Shown here one piece after another: positions 34,079-43,085 of a DNA stretch of 64,000 bases. The first letter of the stretch is position 1; each line of letters starts with the position of its first letter. A program made the translations under genes and the position numbers. Source of the DNA: Fidelibacterota bacterium (GTDB lineage Bacteria; Pseudomonadota; Alphaproteobacteria; Rhodospirillales; Rhodospirillaceae); assembly GCA_947476065.1 (NCBI GenBank), contig CANJPG010000004.1, forward strand, positions 20,671-84,670, read 5' to 3'. The notes below the pieces were generated by a model. The model saw only the letters and a list, made by a program, of their open reading frames with translations, had not been told where the DNA came from and did not search any database.

Positions 34079-35943
34079 GACTCATCACCGCCCTATGGTT
34101 TGTGCTGGCGGTGGCTTGCGACGCCCGGGCGCAAACGGCGCCCAGCCTGACCGTCGCCGATGTCGACAAAATTATCGGCCAAGCTCTCGGTGAAGCTGCG
34201 GCGCGCGGTACAAATAATGGCGCCATCGCCGTGGTCGACCGCGTCGGCAACGTGCTGGGTGTCTATGCGCCGAACCCCGCGAATATTCCGCTGCTGACCA
34301 TCACGTCAGGCCGCGGCATACCGGCGAACAACGGCCTCGAGGCTGTGAACATCCTGCCCGCGACCTACGGCGCCTTGGCCAAGGCAATCACCGGCGCATA
34401 CCTGTCGTCGTCGGGCAACGCCTTCACTACCCGCACCGCCAGCCAGATCGTGCAGGAACATTTTAACCCCGGCGAAAAAAACACGCCCAGCGGGCCGTTG
34501 TTCGGTGTGCAATTCAGCCAGCTGCCGTGCTCCGACCTCGCACGCTTTGGTGAAGCCCCGGGTATCGGCCCGCGCCGCTCGCCGCTGGGCCTTTCGGCCG
34601 ACCCTGGCGGTGTACCGCTGTATAAAGACGGCCAGGTCGTGGGCGGCGTCGGCGTGCTGTTCGACGGCGTCTATGGGCTTGATCTCAAGATCGAGGACTA
34701 CGATCAGAACCTCGACGAATTGATTGCCGTCGCGGCGCAGCAGGGCTTCGAGCCGCCCGCCGACATCGCCAGCCGCATCACCGCCGACGGCAAATTCCTC
34801 ACTTACGCCGATGTCGACAAACGCGACCTTAAGTCAACGGCCGCCGTGGCGGTCAACCCCGCGAACTACGTCGCCGTCGCCGGTTATACGCCGGCAGGGC
34901 GCCGCGCCGGCGCGGCCTTTGGCACAGTTGGCGCCGGCCTACGCCCCGAAGGCCGCGTCGAATATCCGGCAGTGGACGCCTGGGTGCTCGACGACGGGTT
35001 GGGTAACAACCGCTATGCGCCGCGCAATGGGCTTGCGCCAGCCGCAGCCAATGGCGGGCTTGCCGCCGCTGAAGTGCGCACGATTGTCTCCGAAGCGCTG
35101 AAGGTCGCCTTCGCCGCCCGCGCGCAGATCCGCAGGCCTCTGGGCAGTTATGCCCAAGTCACCGTATCGGTGGTCGATGCCGAGTCCAATATTCTCGCCG
35201 TCGCGCGCACTCCCGATGCGCCGGTCTTCGGAACCGACGTCTCGCTGCAGAAAGCGCGCACCGCCGTCTTTGCTTCACGGCCGACGACCACCTCCGAACT
35301 GCGCGCCGTGCCTGCCGTGACGTTGATCCCAGGCACGCTCTCGACACCGCCCCTCGCGTCCTACGTCGATGCCGCCCAGGCCTTGTTGGGGCCGACGGCG
35401 TTCGCGGACGGCGTGGCTTTCAGCGACCGCGCCATAGGCCTCCTCGCCCGCCCCTTCTATCCCGACGGCATCGAGAAGCAGCCCCCCGGCCCGTTGAGCA
35501 AACCCTACGCGGTGTGGAGCCCCTTCAACGACGGCCTGCAGCTCGATCTCGTGCTGCCCGATATCGTCGCGCGCCTCGACGGCAGCCCGCCGCCGCCGCA
35601 AGGCTGCACCGCCCTGCCCCGTTCAGCGGCTGCCGGGCCCGGGCCGGGTCCGACGCGGCTTGCCAACGGCTTGCAGATTTTCCCCGGCGGCGTGCCGATC
35701 TATCGCGGCAGCACGCTCATTGGCGGCGTTGGGGTTTCGGGTGACGGCGTCGACCAGGACGACATGATCTCGTTCCTGGGCCTCCACAATGCCGGCCTCG
35801 CGCTGAACTCAGGCGTTGGCCACGCGCCGAAGGAACGCCGTGCCGACACATTGGATGCCGCAGGCTTAAATCCGCGTTACGTGCAGTGTCCCTTTACACC
35901 GTTCAATACATCGCGGGAGCAGAACGTATGCTCCGGCAAATAA
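34075..35943 (+). CDS. Exported protein with two GlcG/HbpS-like heme-binding domains
   Basis: A protein of 622 residues with signal peptide MRLITALWFVLAVACDARAQ. Two copies of the GlcG/HbpS fold (DUF336): the first about residues 25-240 (LTVADVDKIIGQALGEAA, GAIAVVDRVGNVLGVY, GVPLYKDGQVVGGVGV), the second about 325-600 (AAEVRTIVSEALKVAFAARAQI, VTVSVVDAESNILAVART, GVPIYRGSTLIGGVGVSGDGVDQDD). HbpS-type proteins bind heme in the envelope; binding residues are not certain here. The usual domain is about 140 residues, so both copies carry large insertions. In this operon it could buffer or deliver heme for about twenty c-type heme sites. Its end overlaps the start of the barrel gene by 16 bp. Confidence 0.82.
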   Translation: MRLITALWFVLAVACDARAQTAPSLTVADVDKIIGQALGEAAARGTNNGAIAVVDRVGNVLGVYAPNPANIPLLTITSGRGIPANNGLEAVNILPATYGALAKAITGAYLSSSGNAFTTRTASQIVQEHFNPGEKNTPSGPLFGVQFSQLPCSDLARFGEAPGIGPRRSPLGLSADPGGVPLYKDGQVVGGVGVLFDGVYGLDLKIEDYDQNLDELIAVAAQQGFEPPADIASRITADGKFLTYADVDKRDLKSTAAVAVNPANYVAVAGYTPAGRRAGAAFGTVGAGLRPEGRVEYPAVDAWVLDDGLGNNRYAPRNGLAPAAANGGLAAAEVRTIVSEALKVAFAARAQIRRPLGSYAQVTVSVVDAESNILAVARTPDAPVFGTDVSLQKARTAVFASRPTTTSELRAVPAVTLIPGTLSTPPLASYVDAAQALLGPTAFADGVAFSDRAIGLLARPFYPDGIEKQPPGPLSKPYAVWSPFNDGLQLDLVLPDIVARLDGSPPPPQGCTALPRSAAAGPGPGPTRLANGLQIFPGGVPIYRGSTLIGGVGVSGDGVDQDDMISFLGLHNAGLALNSGVGHAPKERRADTLDAAGLNPRYVQCPFTPFNTSREQNVCSGK

Positions 35944-37667
35944 CCGCGGCGCTTGTTCTTGCCATATGCGCGGGAAACGCCGTCCAGGCCCAGGAGGAGC
36001 CGCCGCGCCGGCGTCCCGGCGCCGAGCAGGCTCCCGACCTTCCGCCCATCGACCCCACTGCGGTTTCACCGCCGCTGCGCGATGTGCCGCGAGAGAGCCT
36101 GCCGATCCCCGACCGCTGGCGGCTCGTCGATGCAGTCGGCGTGAAGACCAACTGGTGGGACCCCTATAACCAGAACGCCCTGAAGGCCGACCGTCCGCTG
36201 TTCTACGACTGGTTCATCAATGTCGGCGTGGTTTCTGATACGGTTTATGAACTGCGCGGCTTGCCGGTCCCCGTAGGGCCTCAAGGCGCAGGACCCAGCA
36301 GCGTCGATATCTTCGGCCAGATCAGCCAGAACATTTTCGTGCAAAGTCTGATCCCATCACTGTCGCTCATCAAGGGCGACACCGCGTTTCGCCCGCCGGA
36401 CTATGAAATTCGCCTGACGCCGGTGATCAATTACAACCGTGTCGCGGTCAAAGAAAACCGCCTGCTGAATATCAACCCCCTGGCCAGAAATGTCCGCGAC
36501 GACGCTCATATCGCGTTGCAGGAGGCGTTCCTCGACTACCACCTGCGCAACGTCTCTGACCGGTTCGATTTTGACTCCCTGCGGGTCGGCATTCAGCCGG
36601 TCAATCTCGATTTCCGCGGCTTTCTGTTTCTTGATCAGCAGCTCGGCGTGCGGTTCTTCGGCAACCGCGACAATAACCACATCCAATACAATCTCGGCTG
36701 GATGCGCCGGCTGGAGAAGGACACCAACTCGGGCCTTAACGACCTCGGCAAACGCCTCCGCGATGACGACGTCTTCTTCGCCAATCTCTATTGGCAGGAC
36801 CTGCTGGTCGCGGGCTTCACCACTCAGTTTGTCGTCGCCTATAACCGCAACCGTGAAGGCAACGACGCACCCTTTTATAATGAAAACGGATTCCTCGAGC
36901 GGCCGGCGTCGCTCGGGTACGAACGCCCGCTCGACTATGACGTGGTCTATCTCGGCCTTAATGGCGATGGTCATCTTGGCCCGGTAAATCTCACGCACTC
37001 ATTCTACGGCGCCTTCGGCAACATCAGCGCCAACCCGTTCACGTCGCGCACGCGCGCGGAGCCTGCGAAAATCCGCGCTTTCTTCGGCGCTGTTGAACCT
37101 TCCTTGGACTTCGATTGGATCCGCCTGCGCGGCCAAGCCCTTTATGCCTCCGGCGACGGTGATGCCTTCGACAACACCGCCGGCGGCTTCGATGCCATTT
37201 TCGAGAACCCGCAATTCGCCGGGGCCGAGACCAGTTATTGGATCCGCCAGCCGGTACCTCTGATCGGCGGCGGCGGCGTGGCGCTGTCGGCGCGCAACGG
37301 GGTGCTCAACAGCCTGCGGACTTCCAAGGAACAGGGGCAACCCAACTTCGTCAGCCCCGGCACGATGCTTCTGGGCGCCGGCGCGGACTTCGACTTGCTG
37401 CCGGAACTGCGGGTATCCGCTAACGTCGATCATCTATGGTTCGCCGAGAAGGCCGTGGTCGAAGTGCTGCGCAACCAGCCGCTGGAATCAAAATCCATTG
37501 GTTGGGATACGTCGCTCTCGGCGATCTATCGGCCCACCTTTATTCAGAACGTCGCCTTCCGCGCCTCGGGTGCGACGCTGTTCGGTGGTAAAGCTTTCGA
37601 TGCGTTGTTTAATACGGACGGCAAGACGTTCTACTCAGTGCTGCTCAACCTGATCCTGACCTATTGA
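35928..37667 (+). CDS. Outer-membrane beta-barrel of the cytochrome operon
   Basis: A protein of 579 residues from ATG 35928, chosen because it opens a good signal peptide (MLRQITAALVLAICAGNAVQ); an in-frame start at 35886 would bury it. A Pro-rich periplasmic segment (about 25-60) precedes repeated amphipathic beta strands with aromatic girdles (FDFDSLRVGIQPVNLDFRGF, FFANLYWQDLLVAGFTTQF, LGLNGDGHLGPVNLTHSFYG) and ends with VLLNLILTY. No CXXCH and no plug domain. Lying next to two decaheme cytochromes, it is a candidate sheath for electron transfer through the outer membrane, as MtrB/PioB do, though I see no specific sequence match to those. Confidence 0.78.
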   Translation: MLRQITAALVLAICAGNAVQAQEEPPRRRPGAEQAPDLPPIDPTAVSPPLRDVPRESLPIPDRWRLVDAVGVKTNWWDPYNQNALKADRPLFYDWFINVGVVSDTVYELRGLPVPVGPQGAGPSSVDIFGQISQNIFVQSLIPSLSLIKGDTAFRPPDYEIRLTPVINYNRVAVKENRLLNINPLARNVRDDAHIALQEAFLDYHLRNVSDRFDFDSLRVGIQPVNLDFRGFLFLDQQLGVRFFGNRDNNHIQYNLGWMRRLEKDTNSGLNDLGKRLRDDDVFFANLYWQDLLVAGFTTQFVVAYNRNREGNDAPFYNENGFLERPASLGYERPLDYDVVYLGLNGDGHLGPVNLTHSFYGAFGNISANPFTSRTRAEPAKIRAFFGAVEPSLDFDWIRLRGQALYASGDGDAFDNTAGGFDAIFENPQFAGAETSYWIRQPVPLIGGGGVALSARNGVLNSLRTSKEQGQPNFVSPGTMLLGAGADFDLLPELRVSANVDHLWFAEKAVVEVLRNQPLESKSIGWDTSLSAIYRPTFIQNVAFRASGATLFGGKAFDALFNTDGKTFYSVLLNLILTY

Positions 37668-37671
37668 CCAG

Positions 37672-40600
37672 ATGATCAAGAAACTCGCATTAGCGCTAGG
37701 ATTGGCGGTGCTGGCTGGAGCCAGTGCCCACGCCGCTGGCCATGGTGAAACCGCGCGGCACATCACCTATCCATTTTACCCCGCTTCGCCGCGCCAGCAA
37801 AGTCAGGAGGAAGCCGATGCCAAAAGCGCCGGTTGCCTGTCCTGCCACAGCGCCACCGATATGCCGAGTATGCATGCCAATCCGGCGATCATTCTCGGTT
37901 GCACCGACTGCCACGGCGGCGATCCGAAAGTCGCCTTACCCGCAAGCACAGCCAAAGACACGCATGGCTACCGCGCGACCCTCGACAAAGCGCATGTACA
38001 GCCGCTGTTCCCCGAGAGCTGGCACTATCCGAAAAGCGCCAATCCGGAACGCAGCTACACGCTGCTCAACCGCGAGAGCCCGGAATTCGTCCGTTTCATC
38101 AATCCGTCCGACTACCGCGTGGCGCGCGAAAGCTGTGGCGCCTGCCACATGGAGGAAATCCAGGCGACCGAGCGCAGCCTGATGTCCACAGGTGCCATGC
38201 TGTGGGGCGGGGCCACCTATAACAACGGAATCTTGCCCTTCAAGAATTATATTCTGGGCGAGGCCTACACGCGTGAAGGCGAAAGCGCCTTCATTAAGAG
38301 CCCCGGCAGGATCGAGCCGTGGATGACGCAGAAGCGCGGCATCCTGCCTGGCCTCTATCCCCTGCCCTCGTGGGAAACCACGCCGCCCTCCGACGTCTTC
38401 CGCGTCTTTGAACGCGGCGGGCGCAACATCGGCACACAGTTTCCGGAAATCGGTCTTCCCAACATTCAGACCTTGCTTGGCAACATTTCGCGGCTGGAGG
38501 AACCGGGCCGCCCCGACATCCGGCAAAGCAACCGCGGGCCCGGCACAGGTTTGCGCATCGCCGTGCCCAGCATCAATATCCACAAGTCGCGGCTGAACGA
38601 TCCCTACACCTGGTTCATCGGCACCAACGACCAGCCAGGCGACTATAGGCACTCAGGCTGCGCATCGTGCCACGTGATCTACGCCAACGACCGCGACAAG
38701 GACCATAGCGGTCCCTACGCCCAGTTCGGCAACATGGGCATGACTCAGACCAAGGACCCAACGATCCCGAAGAACGAGCCCGGCCATCCGCTCACCCACG
38801 GCTTCACGCGTGCCATCCCCACCAGCCAGTGCATGGTTTGTCACATGCACCAGCCCAACATCTTCCTGAACTCGATGCTGGGCTACACCATGTGGGACTA
38901 CGAGTCCGATGCGCCAGCCATGTGGCCCGAGAAGCAGCGATATCCCTCGGCCGAGGAGATGCACCAGACCCTCGAGCGCAATCCCGAGGAGGCCGCCGTG
39001 CGCGGCAAATGGGCGGACCTCGCGTTCCTCAAGGACGTGAGCAAACTGAACCCGACACTGAAGGACACGCAATTCGCCGACTACCACGGCCACGGCTGGA
39101 ACTTCCGCGCCATCTTCAAGCGCGACCGCAAAGGCAACCTGCTCGACAAAACGGGCCAGAAGGTCGCCAACGACGATCCGCACAAATTCGACAAAGCCGT
39201 GCATATGAAGTCGATTCACGTCGAACTGGGAATGCAGTGCGTCGATTGCCATTTCGGCCAAGACGCCCACGGCAACGGCTATATCCAAGGCGAAGTCGCC
39301 AATGCCATCGAGATCCGCTGCGTCGATTGTCACGGCGATGCCGATAAGTACCCCACTTTGCGTACGTCCGGTCCGGCGGCGCGTGCAGGCGGTTCCGACC
39401 TTTCCACGCTACGTGTTCAAGATGGCCGCAAGCGGTTTGAATGGAAAGGCACCGAGTGCGACCGTCCGGTCACGCAAAACCGCGACTGCAAGCTGTTCCA
39501 GCGCTCGGCGGTCGATCCCAAACTCGAATGGGACGTCAGCCTCGTCAAGGACAGCATCAACCCCGACAACGCCCGCTACAACGCCAAGGCCGCGCGGGCG
39601 AAACTGATGAGCGCCAACGTCAATCAGAAGTGGGGTCCGGGTGTCGCGCCCGAGAACCGCGCCCACAAAAGCAGCGAGATGGAGTGCTACACCTGCCATC
39701 TGTCGTGGACCACCGCCTGCGCCGGCTGCCATCTGCCGATCCAGGCCAACTGGAAAACCGAACGCCACCACTTCGAAGGCGGCGAGAGCCGCAACTTCGC
39801 GACTTACAACCCGCAGGTGGCGCGCGACGACATGTTCCAGCTGGGCATCCACCAGACCACCAAGGGCAACACCATCGCCCCCGTGCGCTCGACGTCGGCG
39901 CTAATCCTGTCATCGACCAACATTAACCGCGAAAAACTCTACATCCAGCAGCCACCCATCGCGGCCTCGGGCTATTCAAGCCAGGCCTTCGCGCCCCACT
40001 ACCCCCACACCGAACGCAAGGAAGAGACCAAGACCTGCACCGATTGCCATGTCTCGCAGGCCAAGGACAACAATGCCATCATGGCGCAGCTCCTGTTGCA
40101 GGGAACCAATTTCGTCAATTTCGTCGGCTACAACGCCTGGGTCGGCGGAAAGGGCGGCATCGAAGCGGTGAACGTCACCGAGTGGGATGAACCGCAGGCG
40201 GTCATCGGCAGCTACCTGCAGCGTTACGCCTACCCCGACTGGTACAGGCAGCACCAAGACCGCGGCCGCAAGCTGAAGGAAAGCCACACCCACAGCGGCG
40301 GCGAAGCCAACTGCCTGCAGCTGCGCGGCGAATACCTGTTCGTCGCCGAAGGCACCGACGGTATGCAGGCCTACGATGTCGCCTCTATCGCCAACAAGGG
40401 GGTCTCCCAGCGCATCATCACCGCCCCCTTCTCGCCGCTTGGCCACGATACGCGCGTCGCCAGCAAGAACGCCACCTGCGTGGCGCTGCCCACCAATCAG
40501 CCGATCGCGCCGACGCGCATGAATGAAAGCGAAGAGAAAAAGAAGCTGATGCAGGAGGACAATCAGGAACAGCCGATCCACCCGCTGTATTCCTACGCCT

Positions 40601-41511
40601 TCGTCACCGATGCGGTGGAAGGCCTGATTGCCATCAACGTCGATACCCTGGCCGACGGCGAGCCGCGCAATAACTTCCTGAAACGCGCCATGGCCTGGAA
40701 TGAGGGCGGCGTGCTCACCGGCGCCCGCCATATCACCATCGCCGGCACCATTTTTTACATCGCGACAGATGCCGGCATTGTAATGCTCGACATGGACGAT
40801 CCGCTGAAACCCAAGCTCATCACCACTCTGCCCTTCGACGGCGCCCGAGCCACCGCCGTGCAGTTCCGCTACCTCTACGTCACCGATAAAAATGGCCTGC
40901 ACACCGTAGATGTCACCGATCCGCGCAAGCCTGTGAGCGTGATGGGCGCCGACATTGCTTTGGGTGATGCGCACAAAATCTATCTGGCCCGCACATTTGC
41001 CTATGTCGCCGCCGGCAAGGACGGACTGGCCATCGTCGATATTGAAAAATCCGAGAAACCGAAGCTCTTCCAGATGTTCACCGGCGATGGGAAGATCACG
41101 GATGCGCGTGACGTCATCGTCGGCACGACCAACGCATCGCTGTTTGCCTACGTCGCCGATGGCGCGAACGGCCTGAAGGTCGTGCAGCTGACCTCACCCG
41201 AGCGCCAGCCCAACTTCTACGGCTTCAGCCCCGACCCCAACCCCGAGGTCATCGCCTGGTGGCCGACAAGGTGGCCGGCCTTGGCGTTGTCGAAGGGCCT
41301 GGACCGCGACCGCGCCGTCGACGAAACCGGCCACCAGATCGCCGTCTTCGGGCGCCTGGGCTCACGCCCGATGACGCTGACGGAACAGCAGATCCTTTAT
41401 ATGAAGGACGGCAAAGTCTGGGGCGTGACGGACGACGTGACCATGGCCGACTTCGTGCGCGGCGAAGTCAAACGCAAATTGGAATTCGAACGGCCCGCGG
41501 CGAGGGAGTGA
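37672..41511 (+). CDS. Decaheme cytochrome c with C-terminal LVIVD-repeat domain
   Basis: An exported protein of 1279 residues (signal MIKKLALALGLAVLAGASAHA). Ten CXXCH sites lie between residues 55 and 793: CLSCH, CTDCH, CGACH, CASCH, CMVCH, CVDCH twice, CYTCH, CAGCH, CTDCH. From about 870 to 1230 there are LVIVD-type beta-propeller repeats (LFVAEGTDGMQAYDV, IATDAGIVMLDMDDPLKPKL, LYVTDKNGLHTVDVTDPRKPV, AYVAAGKDGLAIVDIEKSEKPKL). LVIVD repeats occur in large surface proteins of bacteria and archaea. No lipobox or C-terminal anchor is seen, so it is periplasmic or held at the surface by the barrel. Last gene of the operon; it abuts the convergent 78-residue gene with zero spacing. Confidence 0.93.
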   Translation: MIKKLALALGLAVLAGASAHAAGHGETARHITYPFYPASPRQQSQEEADAKSAGCLSCHSATDMPSMHANPAIILGCTDCHGGDPKVALPASTAKDTHGYRATLDKAHVQPLFPESWHYPKSANPERSYTLLNRESPEFVRFINPSDYRVARESCGACHMEEIQATERSLMSTGAMLWGGATYNNGILPFKNYILGEAYTREGESAFIKSPGRIEPWMTQKRGILPGLYPLPSWETTPPSDVFRVFERGGRNIGTQFPEIGLPNIQTLLGNISRLEEPGRPDIRQSNRGPGTGLRIAVPSINIHKSRLNDPYTWFIGTNDQPGDYRHSGCASCHVIYANDRDKDHSGPYAQFGNMGMTQTKDPTIPKNEPGHPLTHGFTRAIPTSQCMVCHMHQPNIFLNSMLGYTMWDYESDAPAMWPEKQRYPSAEEMHQTLERNPEEAAVRGKWADLAFLKDVSKLNPTLKDTQFADYHGHGWNFRAIFKRDRKGNLLDKTGQKVANDDPHKFDKAVHMKSIHVELGMQCVDCHFGQDAHGNGYIQGEVANAIEIRCVDCHGDADKYPTLRTSGPAARAGGSDLSTLRVQDGRKRFEWKGTECDRPVTQNRDCKLFQRSAVDPKLEWDVSLVKDSINPDNARYNAKAARAKLMSANVNQKWGPGVAPENRAHKSSEMECYTCHLSWTTACAGCHLPIQANWKTERHHFEGGESRNFATYNPQVARDDMFQLGIHQTTKGNTIAPVRSTSALILSSTNINREKLYIQQPPIAASGYSSQAFAPHYPHTERKEETKTCTDCHVSQAKDNNAIMAQLLLQGTNFVNFVGYNAWVGGKGGIEAVNVTEWDEPQAVIGSYLQRYAYPDWYRQHQDRGRKLKESHTHSGGEANCLQLRGEYLFVAEGTDGMQAYDVASIANKGVSQRIITAPFSPLGHDTRVASKNATCVALPTNQPIAPTRMNESEEKKKLMQEDNQEQPIHPLYSYAFVTDAVEGLIAINVDTLADGEPRNNFLKRAMAWNEGGVLTGARHITIAGTIFYIATDAGIVMLDMDDPLKPKLITTLPFDGARATAVQFRYLYVTDKNGLHTVDVTDPRKPVSVMGADIALGDAHKIYLARTFAYVAAGKDGLAIVDIEKSEKPKLFQMFTGDGKITDARDVIVGTTNASLFAYVADGANGLKVVQLTSPERQPNFYGFSPDPNPEVIAWWPTRWPALALSKGLDRDRAVDETGHQIAVFGRLGSRPMTLTEQQILYMKDGKVWGVTDDVTMADFVRGEVKRKLEFERPAARE

Positions 41512-41748
41512 CTATAGCGGTGCGCTGGCAACACCCGCGGCCGTCAACCGGCCTTCGATGGTGATCCAGCCGCGTTCCTGGGCGTGCACCAGGGCGGGCC
41601 GCAAGTCGGACTGTCTCCAGGGCAGATTGTTGAAGTGCTGGATGATCGGGTTGGCATCAATCGCCTGATTAGCCTGCAGGCGCAACTCGCGCACAGCGAT
41701 GCGCAGGATTTCCTTGGCGGCGTCTTCGAGGCTGGGTCTGTTGTCCAT
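41512..41748 (-). CDS. Small conserved-looking hypothetical protein
   Basis: A protein of 78 residues (MDNRPSLEDAAKEILRIAV...), acidic helical N-half and a C-half LRPALVHAQERGWITIEGRLTAAG reminiscent of a winged-helix wing region (helix then beta hairpin). No Cys, signal or membrane helix. It lies 68 bp downstream of the MHS transporter on the same strand, and its TAG touches the stop of the decaheme LVIVD gene. Family not recognised; a small DNA-binding or adaptor protein is possible. Confidence 0.6.
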   Translation of the reverse strand: MDNRPSLEDAAKEILRIAVRELRLQANQAIDANPIIQHFNNLPWRQSDLRPALVHAQERGWITIEGRLTAAGVASAPL

Positions 41749-41816
41749 AAACGGTCCTTCGCTGGACCTGGATCATAGACGAACGACGTCCGTCCGCCTA
41801 CCCAATAGCGCAGCCC

Positions 41817-43085
41817 CTATGTCTCGATACGGGAATGTTTTTTCGTGTCGGGCATGATCGCATAGATCACCAGCGACAGCGCGATGCAGGTACTGACGTA
41901 CCAATAGAACCACGGCTCGTGCCCCGAAACCTTCAGCCACAACGCCACGTATTCGGCGCTGCCGCCGAAAATCGCCACGGTCAGCGCGTACGGCAGACCC
42001 ACGCCCAGCGCGCGTACGTGGGCCGGAAACAGTTCGGCTTTGACGACCGCATTGATCGACGTGTAGCCGCTGACGGCCACAAGCCCCGCCATAATGAGAG
42101 CGAAAGCGATCCAGGTGTCCTTGGTGCCGCCAAGGGCGGTCAGCAACGGCACCGTTCCGAGCGTACCCAACACACCAAAGGCCAGCAGCAGCGGCCGCCG
42201 GCCGATACGGTCGGACAAGGCTCCCACCACCGGCTGCAGCAGCATGAACACAAACAGCGCCGCAGTGGAGATCAGCGTGGCGTCATCCTTGCTGAAACCC
42301 GATGTATTCACCATGAACTTCTGCATGTAGGTCGTATATGTGTAGAAGGCCACCGTACCGCCCAGAGTAAGGCCGAACACCGTCAGCACAGCGCGCGGAT
42401 GGCGCAGAAGTTCGCGCAGCGTTCCGCGCTCTGCCCGCTGCGAGGCGACGGTGAAGGCTTCGGTTTCGGCGATGCCCCGGCGCAGGTAGAACGCCACCAG
42501 GGCGCAGGCCGCGCCGATAAAAAACGGAATACGCCATCCCCAGGACGACAGCTGCGCCGGCGTCAGCACAAACTGCTGCAGGATGATGAGCAGCGCCAAG
42601 GCGAGCAGCTGCCCCATGATCAGCGTGACGTACTGGAAGCTGGAGTAGAAGCCGCGGTGCTTTTCCAATGCCATTTCGCTGAGGTATGTGGCGCTGGTGC
42701 CGTATTCGCCGCCCACGCTCAAGCCTTGCAGCAGCCGGGCGAGCAGAAGGATAGCCGGCGCGGCGATGCCGATCTCGGCGTATCCCGGCGTGACCGCGAT
42801 GACCAGCGAACCCAGGCACATGAAGGTCACCGACACGGTGAGTGCGGCCTTGCGGCCATGGCGATCGGCATAGAGCCCCATGAGCCAGCTGCCCGCCGGG
42901 CGGGCGAGAAAACCCACGGCAAAGATTGCGGCGGTATTCAGCAGCTGGGCGGTGAAGTCAGCGTTGGGGAAAAACACCGGCGCGAAATACAAGGACAGCG
43001 CCGAATAGATGTACCAGTCGTACCACTCCACCAGGTTGCCGATGGATCCGCCGATAATCGACTTCAGGCGGTGAAGAGGCGTCAA
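41817..43085 (-). CDS. MFS transporter, metabolite:H+ symporter (MHS) type
   Basis: A protein of 422 residues, 12 membrane helices. Start taken as TTG 43085, overlapping the TGA of the cytochrome gene (TTGA) and followed at once by LTPLHRLKSIIGGSIGNLVEWYDWYIYSA; an open frame extending to 43181 would add an Arg-rich leader that is only out-of-frame reading of the cytochrome gene. MHS features: GNLVEWYDW in TM1, GLYADRHGRKAAL in loop 2-3, RLLQGLSVGGEYGTSATYLSEMA in TM4-5 and SDRIGRRPLL. Relatives carry alpha-ketoglutarate, citrate, proline or shikimate with H+. Substrate unknown. Co-transcribed with the c554-like cytochrome, so an organic-acid electron donor is possible. Confidence 0.9.
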   Translation of the reverse strand: MTPLHRLKSIIGGSIGNLVEWYDWYIYSALSLYFAPVFFPNADFTAQLLNTAAIFAVGFLARPAGSWLMGLYADRHGRKAALTVSVTFMCLGSLVIAVTPGYAEIGIAAPAILLLARLLQGLSVGGEYGTSATYLSEMALEKHRGFYSSFQYVTLIMGQLLALALLIILQQFVLTPAQLSSWGWRIPFFIGAACALVAFYLRRGIAETEAFTVASQRAERGTLRELLRHPRAVLTVFGLTLGGTVAFYTYTTYMQKFMVNTSGFSKDDATLISTAALFVFMLLQPVVGALSDRIGRRPLLLAFGVLGTLGTVPLLTALGGTKDTWIAFALIMAGLVAVSGYTSINAVVKAELFPAHVRALGVGLPYALTVAIFGGSAEYVALWLKVSGHEPWFYWYVSTCIALSLVIYAIMPDTKKHSRIET

